Assembly (NCBI GenBank): GCA_022495005.1 | Contig: JAGYXB010000141.1 | Span: 62,001 to 126,000, forward strand | Direction: 5' to 3' | Origin: Rhyacophila brunnea | Taxonomy: Eukaryota; Arthropoda; Insecta; Trichoptera; Rhyacophilidae | Length of the DNA: 64,000 nucleotides | In this document: one piece after another, positions 56,240-64,000 of the stretch | Position numbering within the stretch: the first letter of the stretch is position 1 | Layout: every line of letters begins with the position of its first letter | Position numbers and translations under genes: made by a program | The notes under the pieces: model-generated | Told to the model about the DNA's origin: nothing | The model's database searches: none | Seen by the model: the letters and a program-made list of their open reading frames with translations, nothing else

Positions 56240-57770
56240 TCGAGTCTTCTATTTTCTTCTTCATCTCCTTAGGTTTTCAAAGGTTACAGGTTGTCGCTCC
56301 AGAAGTTAGCAAATGCAATACTATCTTAATCAGTAGGATCTTGTTTAAATGGTTGACGATGCTGCACCCCTATTGCACGATATTATCTCGGGCAGGTACG
56401 CCCTAGCATGGTTCTCAGTCTATTAAAGAATTTCTATACTCGACACTCAAGATTGGCTTCGCTTGGTAAATGCTCTTTGCTGATAATCGGTTCTCTTTCG
56501 GTATGACGGAGGCACAAATTCTCCACAGAGCTTCTTCAATTTCTGTAATATGATCTTTATGATATTATCATACTTACTGCAAAGTGCAACCATTCAATAT
56601 TAAACACTTGACACTTGCATTCCTATGTGCTATACGTCATAAATGATATTACGTGTATAAATGACTATATGTATATACAAGATAAAGTTTATTTGATATC
56701 TACTCTTTTGTACAATCTAAAGATTTGCCCGCCATATTGCGATTTCTAGATGACCTTTGAGACATCTACAATATCGAAAAAAGGCGGTGATAAAATAATG
56801 TTCTTCCGTTTGTCGCTTCGCTCGGCTGAGTACTCTCATACATAAGCCACAATACGCGTAAACGAATCGCTTAATGCGTCAGTGTAGTAAATCTTGTTTT
56901 TATCAGATCCATTATATTACTGTTGTTGCATACTTTCTGCGCCAACAACGGTTGTATTCACTGAAGAACCTAAGTGGCACTGCTATTGCATTATATTTTA
57001 TTCTTCGTGCAACGAAAATTCGCCATATTATTATAACACTATTAAATATATGTTTTATATTGACGTCAATAATTTAATTTTTAGAAAGCTGTTCGCCGAC
57101 ACTGATCCACACGTCAGTATAATATTTTCTCACACTGTTCGGTTAAAACCAAAAAGCTGGATTATGGAACCTATGTAAGTATACAATTTAAAAGATAAAA
57201 ACTCATTTTTATTTTCAAATTTCGAATATACTTCCTTCATTATTGAACCCCGTTTGTTTTAGCCAAGCATCTATTTCATGTTGTATGCATATTTAGCATA
57301 ATAGAGCTTTGACTATAATACAGTTTGAACTTTATAAAATTTGAATATTAAAGCAAAAAATATTCTTAATGTTGTAGAATTGAGAACGAAAGAAAATTGT
57401 ATATAGCCGCCATATTTATCTTCTGCAGATTGGTAACACGTTGCGGTTGTTTATTTACATATTGTAAACTATTATAATTTAGTGTATTTGTCTGTCTTTT
57501 TATGCATCCACAATAATTGATATGACTTGTCCTTTCACAGGCAACATTTGCATTATAGAGTTTATTATGAGTTATAATAAGTATTATTAATGTATTGGTT
57601 CAAGTATACGTGAAAAAAGAACGGTGTAGAGATGGTCATGTATTTAGTACCAGATTAATAAAACAATAACATTCATTTGTAATAAATGCAAGATGCCCGT
57701 TTTATCATGGTAATATCAAATAGAATTGACTGTTCGGTATGGCGTAAAGTGTTCTATAAATAAATTCGAA
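56240..57770. other. Intron stretch with a possible decayed coding trace
   Basis: Around 56330-56550 the minus strand reads ITEIEEALWRICASVIPKEN and RLSAKSIYQAKPILSVEYRN before stops. It looks like an old protein fragment but I do not recognise a family. The remainder is AT-rich and unassigned. Confidence 0.3.
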
Positions 57771-57779
57771 AAGTGAAAC

Positions 57780-58130
57780 AACTTGCAGCTAAATTAATCA
57801 GAAGACGACGATCATTTTTTGATTGTCAGTTATATTAATTTAAGCTTCATCTATTGGAGAAAGTTTCCTCCAGCGTCATTGTTTACGGATGATTAAAATT
57901 AAATTGGCCAACAGGGGGAGATTCAATCATTTTTCGCCTGCCTTTAAGTACATGTTAAAGTTTAATGCATTGCCAGTTCATATTCGGAATTACTGCGCAG
58001 TACGAGGAGGCCGTAATACTTTTTTATCGGTCGTTAAACGAATATCGCGCCATTTTATAACGGAATAACGACGTTTTCGCTACACAGGACCTTTTAATGG
58101 CCGTTTCGTTTAAAAACCGCGCTGCACTCT
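57780..58130. promoter_or_regulatory. Possible regulatory island
   Basis: Mixed-composition sequence (GTTTCCTCCAGCGTCATTGT, GTACGAGGAGGCCGTAATAC, TTTTAATGGCCGTTTCGTTT) with no match in the window, between AT-rich flanks. Function is inferred from composition only. Confidence 0.2.
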
Positions 58131-58829
58131 TAGATTCTAACATTTGAAAAAAAATCCGTATTACAACAGTGACGTTTTGTTATCACATTTTTTTGTTTTG
58201 AATTTAAATTATTAATATTATATACATATAATATATTATAATAGGTAGGTATATATTATGCGTTTTAATTAAAATATAGGCAATAATAACATTCCCAATG
58301 AAAACCGATAGTTTATTAATTAACTGTTAGTTACCATAATATAGATACACATATACAAGATACACAGGCAATATACCAGATGTTACAAAAATCCAACAAA
58401 AAATCAGATGAGTTGATTAGCATGTCCCGACAATCGATCTATGTCCTTTACTCCCACTAGATCAAAGAATTTTCAAGATTTTTCAGTTTTTATTATTTCT
58501 GTGGCTTTTTTATGTATCACGTAGATTGGGTAAAACTAATAAACCTCACTTTGTTAAATAGTCCCCCTAGTATTATCGAATATCTATCTACCAGTGTGTA
58601 AGATTCTTGCACCCCTAATACGTCCAAAGGGCAATCCACAAATACCTCCTCAATAGTGTCTATAATACGGTAAAATGTACCTAAACATAAATACCAAGAA
58701 TTGTTGTTATTTTGTAAAGAGAGATTGTCCTGTGTTTTATTTTTTTCAATATCAAACTTATATTTAACGATTACAATTGGACGATTTTCCCTGATTCCTG
58801 AAAATAAGATTGTTTTGTATTTGTGAGGT

Positions 58830-59375
58830 TTAAGTCAGCAGCTACGTCTATCTCGGACAGCAGGTGTCCATAGATGGAAGCATGCACGATTAAATTGCTC
58901 GAAGAACAAAGCTGGGATGGAGTGCTTTCGGACGTCTGAATAGTATCTTCAAGAGTGACCTACCATTATGTCTTAAGCGTAGGGTGTTTAACCAATGTGT
59001 GCTACCCGTGCTCACGTATGGCTGCGAGACGTGGACCCTCAACACGAGAGATGTCCAAAGGCTAAGAGTCACACAGCGAGGCATGGAGAGGTGCATTTTG
59101 GGCATCACGCGAAAGGACCGTAAGAGAAACAAATGGGTTAGGAAGCAGACAAGAGTACGCGATGTAATAGACGTTGCCAAACAGCTGAAATGGAGATGGG
59201 CGGGGCACGAAAAGGGGCAAAGGGGCACGGGGGCCGAAAGAACGGCCGCTGGACAAATGCCGTCATCCAATGGTATCCAAGGGGTACGAAACGGCTACAG
59301 GGTCGCCCTAAAAAAAAGAAAGCTTGGGGAGGCCTTCATCCAGCAGTGGATTGACCCCGGCTGATGATGATGATG
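58830..59375 (+). pseudogene. 3' end of non-LTR retrotransposon, best preserved copy
   Basis: Reads YVYLGQQVSIDGS, GWSAFGRLNSIFKSDLPLCL, KRRVFNQCVLPVLTYGCETW, TLNTRDVQRLRVTQRGMERC, GITRKDRKRNKWVRKQTRVR, DVIDVAKQLKWRWAGH and EAFIQQWIDPG, then TGATGATGATGATGA. This is the standard post-reverse-transcriptase C-terminus. A frame slip near 59215 distorts the W..RGRP region. 5'-truncated at the YLG motif. Confidence 0.85.
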
Positions 59376-59639
59376 ACACAAGATAATATAACAATTTCGG
59401 GGAGACAATGCATATTCTTTATTTAAAAAAAATTCGATCATCAATTCCTCATAAACAAGGGAATGTTAAAAATCAGAACACGTAAATAAACCAAGTAAAA
59501 AGCAATCGACCCATTAATGAAATAAAACCCGTGTTTTAATGCCGATAAAACCCAGCGTCGTACGAAAACAACTTGAGACAATTACGAAAAAGCCCATAAA
59601 AAAACTAAAGGCAACCAACAAAAAGAAAACATAACGTAA

Positions 59640-59830
59640 AGGGCTTTGCGATTTACGGCGCAATAAGCTAGCGGTCGGGACCAACTTGTGTGAGGTAATG
59701 CGACACAAGTGGCTGTATTATTAGGGGCGGGGGCTGCGGGGGCACGCGATGCGAGGAAGCGGACGTCCGGGCGGAAAACCGGAAAGTCAAACGGGGCACG
59801 CGGCGCTGCGGTGTTTGGGCATACGAGGTT
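59640..59830. other. CpG-rich island in the intron
   Basis: GC-rich stretch (GGGGGCACGCGATGCGAGGA, AGCGGACGTCCGGGCGGAAA, GGGGCACGCGGCGCTGCGG) in very AT-rich DNA. No convincing splice sites bracket an open frame, so it is not called an exon. Could be a promoter or an unmethylated regulatory island. Confidence 0.3.
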
Positions 59831-60714
59831 TTGATTAATGAACGATAGCATGATTAGCCCACTGCTTAAATATCCCCCTTCAAAATATCATTCATAAATG
59901 ATTTGTAAAATAAGCGAAAAATCTGTATAATTGAATAACTGTTGAGGTTGCTAGTGCTCACAATAAGAATGACCGATCGATAAGAATGGAATCTTCACTG
60001 GTATATATTTTCTAAGAGCTTATTTTAATCGCCCTTAAGCGGAGCATATCGACCCTTAATCGGCAGAACAACGTAAGCGACAATTCATAAATTTTAGAGG
60101 AGAAGGTTTTTTTTAAATTATTTCCGTAATTAGTTCCAAAAATGAATTCTGTTAATGTGGTTAATAATAATTGGTTACTGCCTATACGGAAATTATAAAA
60201 CAATTGCATTAGTGCTTTTAGTTTTCGAGATAGTGGCGGTAACGCTGTTTTGCTTATGTCTATGACACGATATTTTTTCCAGGCATGTCGCTTACGCTAT
60301 TTGGCGTAGTCGTTTTTATTTATAAATTTCATGCTAATTATTATCACAGGGCATTACTAATTAAGTATTAAAATAAATAACATAAGCACCCATTTATTTT
60401 ACGAAAGGGGACGTTGTTAAATAAATTAAAAATACTTTGACTTTTAAATTAATATTTTTGCTTGTAGATACTTAATCACATATAGGTAAAATAAAAATAA
60501 ATGATTGGTATTTTTAAGGTTTCGCTTATATTATTAATATTATCAGGTATTGCTATTTTTCAAAATGAAATAGGTACGTATCTACTCGTACATAATTAAA
60601 TATGGGGACCTACTAATTATGATAAAATAAAATTGTAATCAACTATTCAGTTTTACAAAAAAATTATTGTCCCACATTTTTTAAGCAGTAATTGCTGTAT
60701 TATCCTCATTCACA

Positions 60715-61833
60715 TCTTCCTGATCGGATTCCGGTAAAGTATCTTCCAATGATAATCCATGTGGCAGTTTCATAAACTCATCCGTCATCTCTGAGGGATA
60801 TTACATTTAACACAGAGACTTTTAAGATCGTTATACTGGATCTCCGATATTGGTGATTTAGCACTATACAGCAAGGGTGGCTGCGCTTAAAGCATCACAA
60901 CACTTGATCGGGATCTGATGACGTTTTCTAGGTCTAACAGTTTAGTCCTACTGTCACCATAGTAGGTACAATATTTGGTAAGTTTTTTAAATTATGCCTT
61001 TCGTAATTCACCAAATTTAATTTTGAACTTTGAAGGAATGCAAGTAGCAGCGAAAGATTTCCAGTCACGGAATTCTGCATATGACATGATGACCTAGCGT
61101 TGGAAATGATGGTGGGTCATTCTGATAGTGCCTAAACTACTCTGAATATAAATGACTCAATTGTCGCATGAAGGGAATCGACCGGCATCGTCGTACGACC
61201 AGTGGGTCTATTCTATACTTATCGACCGCTAAAGTGATAGATATTATCAAACTTAGGGTAGGTTTATATAAAAGTGTTAGTACTTATTGCAACAATTATA
61301 ATCAACGTATTGTAATTGTTACAATAAGTGCTAATTCTATAATACAAACCTACCCTAAGTTTGATAATATTTATCACTTTATCACTTTAGCGGTCGATAA
61401 ATACAGAATAGACCCACTGGTAATAGAAAATGTATTTCTATCAATTCAATGAAAGTTGAATTTTTCATAAAATAAGATAGCATACCCAGTGTTGACCGGT
61501 TCTTATTCTGACCAATCACAGTATAATAATTCCTTGATTTTTTCCCGCTTTGTCAGTCCTGTCCAAAGATTTGTGCATGATTGCTGAGATCTCATTACTG
61601 CCACGTTTACCATCAGTTTCACCCTATTCGTAGATACTTTCATTATAGTATGCGTATTTCGACTAGGGAGTGTTTAGCACCTTCTCGAGGTCAAAACTTG
61701 CGCACAAAATGTCATTGTGATTTTTACTTTTGGCCAGATCATTAAAGAATATCTCCTTGCATTTATCCTTTACGGTAAGGGGACATTTGTAAGTATCCGT
61801 TTCAATTAGCCGAAGTCTCTCGTCACCAGACAT
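60715..61833 (-). pseudogene. Transposon-encoded protein with FDL(Q/E)KVL motif, broken
   Basis: Starts MSGDERLRLIETDTYKCPLT at 61833, then NDILCASFDLEKVLNTP and a stop. Later pieces read YYNESIYE, ETDGKRGSNEISAIMHKSL, and far downstream SPISEIQYNDLKSLCVKCNI-P. These follow the order of a repetitive insect protein family (FDLQKVL.TP ... YY.R.L..YN ... G.RGS.EI ... YNDL..L....IP). Several stops, and interrupted by the hairpin 61199-61420. The catalytic centre is not recognisable. Confidence 0.65.
61199..61420. mobile_element. Hairpin MITE (222 bp) nested in the TIR element
   Basis: CCAGTGGGTCTATTCTATAC, TTATCGACCGCTAAAGTGAT and TATCAAACTTAGGGTAGGTT are inverted in the right half, giving ~100-bp arms around a loop with GCAACAATTATAATCAACGT. 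It splits the transposase pseudogene. Confidence 0.8.
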
Positions 61834-62539
61834 ATTTGTTACTTTCTCGCAAAAAGAACACTATTATCTTTTTTGGTAGATGAAAACCCAAGTTGAACTT
61901 ACTGTCTGTTAAATACGTTTCTGAAAACATTCCGAATCACGACATTGGTGGATTCATTTAAAGAATCCAAATTTTCAGTATAAATTTTATACTTATACAT
62001 TTTTAACATTTCAAAAATCTACAGGAAGATACTATTCTTCGTAGATTATTCCGACAGTAGTGAGATGGAACGGCGGGTAATTATTGTTTAATAAACTCTA
62101 TTACCAGGTTTATTTTATCTCAGCCAGTTTTACTGGACGGCGCGAGCTTTGCTCCCAAATCGGTTTTCGCACAACTCACTACCAGACGGACCACCGAATA
62201 AACCGTACCGTAGCTTACACTATCAAATAATGTCGGTTACGTTGTTTTGCTCTACTTTATAATGCGATACAAGTTAAAACGCTAAAAGGCACAGGCCCTA
62301 AAAAATGTCACGCGATTGAGATCGGGCTCTAATATTTTTGTCACTTATGCGCTAGGTGATATTGAACAGTTCTCCATTTAAAACGTAATTTACCAAAAAG
62401 TGTCGCTTACGTTGTTCTGCCGATTAAGGGTCGATATCATCAGACCGTTAACACGGGGAGCAACACAAACCTTACCCCATTTAAACAATCTCACACCAGA
62501 CCTGGTCTTAACAATATATTACAAGGTCCTAAGTTTGAT

Positions 62540-62950
62540 GCGAAGCATCACTAGTAGTTTATGTCTGGGAATGTCTCAGGAGCAGTCACACAAGACTGAG
62601 GTCACCACTTAGTTGAGTGTGTGTTGACTGAGTTTATATGACTTTCAAATTAAGAGTAGGTACATATTATCTAGCTAGATCACGGAGAACAGACAACAAT
62701 GAAAAATATAATATACAATCAAACGCTAATATATAAAACTGCCAAACAATAGAAAAGCAAAATGACACAGCACATTTTATAAAAGCAACAAAGTTGTCCT
62801 TTGTGGCGACCAAATTGGACTATTCAATGGGCCCAACAGCTGGTTGGACCGACATGATCACCTCTTCCCTTTTGGTAAAAATTTCAGGGCATTCTCGGAT
62901 GATGTGGTTAGCATCCTGCATTTCTCCGACGAATAATACGAGGAACAGAC
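62540..62950 (-). pseudogene. C-terminal end of a non-LTR retrotransposon protein, copy 2
   Basis: The minus strand reads GEMQDANHIIRECPEIFTKR and continues in register with the copy at 25150-25445, including the shared 3' UTR GTCTGGGAATGTCTCAG.AGCAG on the plus strand. 5'-truncated. Confidence 0.65.
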
Positions 62951-62959
62951 GTATTCATT

Positions 62960-63770
62960 TGTCCTAACCAGAAGGCTTCAGAGCTACGTCGACCACGAGA
63001 ATGTAGTGCGGTAACCTGTTCACAGTAAATAAATAAATACTTTTCAACAAATTTACTAATAGATTTAAGTAGTAGACACAATTTCACTAAACAATTTCAA
63101 TTTATGTTTTCATTTAATTAATAAGTAGGTGTGAGTTGGTACAATCGAAAGCATACGCCTTCGACTGTTTCTAAGGTGAAACTTCCGAGGAAAAAAAACC
63201 AATTCTGCATTATTAATGCAAAGAAACCCTTACGTAGGTACGTATATATATTTTACAGGTGATTTTCCCACGAAGCATGTCTGGAATTTCTTCAGCCGTG
63301 AAAAGCAAACAAGTGCCGTTTCCCAGTGGCATAAAAGAGCGAACCGTGGAAGCTCTCGCACAAAGGGTAATAACCACGATTGAAGGCTGCACGCGATTTT
63401 AGCACTTATTCGATACGCGTCCGCAGAGAACGCTCGGTGAATCGTAAAAACACCCAAGTATTTGTACGAGCAAGGAAGTATGTAACAGAAAAGCTCGCGT
63501 GTGTATTTACTTTATAAGCTCTCTAAGGCTGAAGTGTGAAAGGAATCGATTGCAGTTGGCAGAAGTAGTAATATTATTATGAAAAATGAAAAACATTATT
63601 ATACCGGCATAATAATATGATACGGAAAAATATTTTGTAACCTGGCAACATAGATTTTTTTTCACTAGTGTTCTATATTTGAACTGTCAAACATTTAAAA
63701 TAACTTTTTTAAGACTTAGTTAATTGCAACGAATAATTTCTTTTATTTTGTTAACTGTCAATTCATGGTG
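62960..63770. other. Intron stretch, nothing assigned
   Basis: AT-rich with a mixed block at 63240-63480 (TTTTACAGGTGATTTTCCCA, CGATACGCGTCCGCAGAGAA). That block has an AG-like start on the plus strand but the frame closes soon, so no exon is called. Confidence 0.4.
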
Positions 63771-63774
63771 GAAC

Positions 63775-63966
63775 TGCATTGTATTGTTGTTTTTATTTAA
63801 TAAAACGCAATTTTTTTGTAGTACTTATACCACTTTTAATCAATAGATTAGGACTGATTTCGTCCGCCTCAGAGGGACATTTTCAACTAAATAATCCTAA
63901 TCTATTGATTAAAAGTGGAATAAGTACTACAAAAAATTGCGTTTTATTAAATAAAAACAACAATGC
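63775..63966. repeat. Free copy of the hairpin found in the 4-kb elements
   Basis: TGCATTGTATTGTTGTTTTT, AAAACGCAATTTTTTTGTAG, TACTTATACCACTTTTAATC and ATCAATAGATTAGGACTGAT are inverted in the right half. The centre keeps TCGTCCGCCTCAGAGGGACA on one side only. The arms are longer (~85 bp) than in the nested copies. Confidence 0.75.
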
Positions 63967-64000
63967 AACGAATAACATAACATATTATGCAGTGATGCAA

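Larger units (their letters stand above)
60046..62437 (-). mobile_element. 2.39-kb TIR element with perfect 37-bp inverted repeats
   Basis: ATATCGACCCTTAATCGGCA and the following 17 bases at 60046-60082 are exactly inverted at 62401-62437. A related sub-repeat TGTCG.TTACG.TGTT.TGC recurs near 60230, 60285 and 62230. The interior holds a dead transposase-like gene on the minus strand and a nested hairpin (61199-61420). The target duplication could not be fixed, and the outer ends may lie a few bases further out. Confidence 0.75.

Noticed and set aside
59582..59851. Pro/Ala-rich minus-strand frame as an upstream Atrophin exon
   Set aside because: No convincing acceptor and donor around the GC-rich block and no Atrophin motif.
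63230..63457. 75-codon frame and a plus-strand TTTTACAG that looks like an exon start
   Set aside because: The frame on the splice-like side closes quickly and no product is recognisable.

Overview
The window looks like animal nuclear DNA, most likely from an insect. It is strongly AT-rich, with large introns, GT-AG splice sites, short TTAGG runs, tRNA-derived SINEs and many DNA transposons and 5'-truncated non-LTR retrotransposons. The frequent TAGGTAGGTA/TAGGTACC words and the repeat types suggest a hemipteran, perhaps an aphid relative. That is an impression of style, not a proven placement.

One host gene can be supported. It is the 3' part of an Atrophin/Grunge (RERE/ATN1 family) transcriptional corepressor gene on the minus strand. 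Eleven coding exons run from 41394 down to the stop at 657-659. Each intron has GT..AG borders, the reading phases fit from exon to exon, and the exons sum to 3837 nt (1278 codons plus stop). Exons 2-11 lie between 14484 and 657. A 26.6-kb intron separates them from a Gly/Ala/Pro-rich exon at 41131-41394. The N-terminal BAH/ELM2/SANT/GATA part known from the family is not seen, so the gene probably continues past 64000. A candidate AATAAA lies about 140 nt after the stop.

The rest is intron filled with mobile DNA. The main items are two inverted copies of a ~4.1-kb TIR element with 8-bp target duplications (30569-34619 and 43902-48119); a 2.48-kb foldback element carrying the wreck of a mobile-element protein with DTDV...LTGCDTTS motifs (26258-28740); a hAT element inserted in a TTAGG-containing palindrome (22770-23662); a TIR element with a perfect 37-bp inverted repeat and a dead transposase-like gene (60046-62437); several hAT- and Harbinger-like short elements with visible target duplications; hairpin MITEs; two SINE copies; and about eleven decayed 3' ends of non-LTR retrotransposons.

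The most interesting layout is that exon 41131-41394, whose length is a multiple of three and whose phases are 0/0, sits between the arms of the 4-kb inverted repeat and two smaller inverted pairs. Pairing of these arms in the pre-mRNA could loop the exon out and favour skipping or a circular RNA with a continuous reading frame. This is an inference to test. No bacterial-type system, CRISPR array or rRNA gene was seen.
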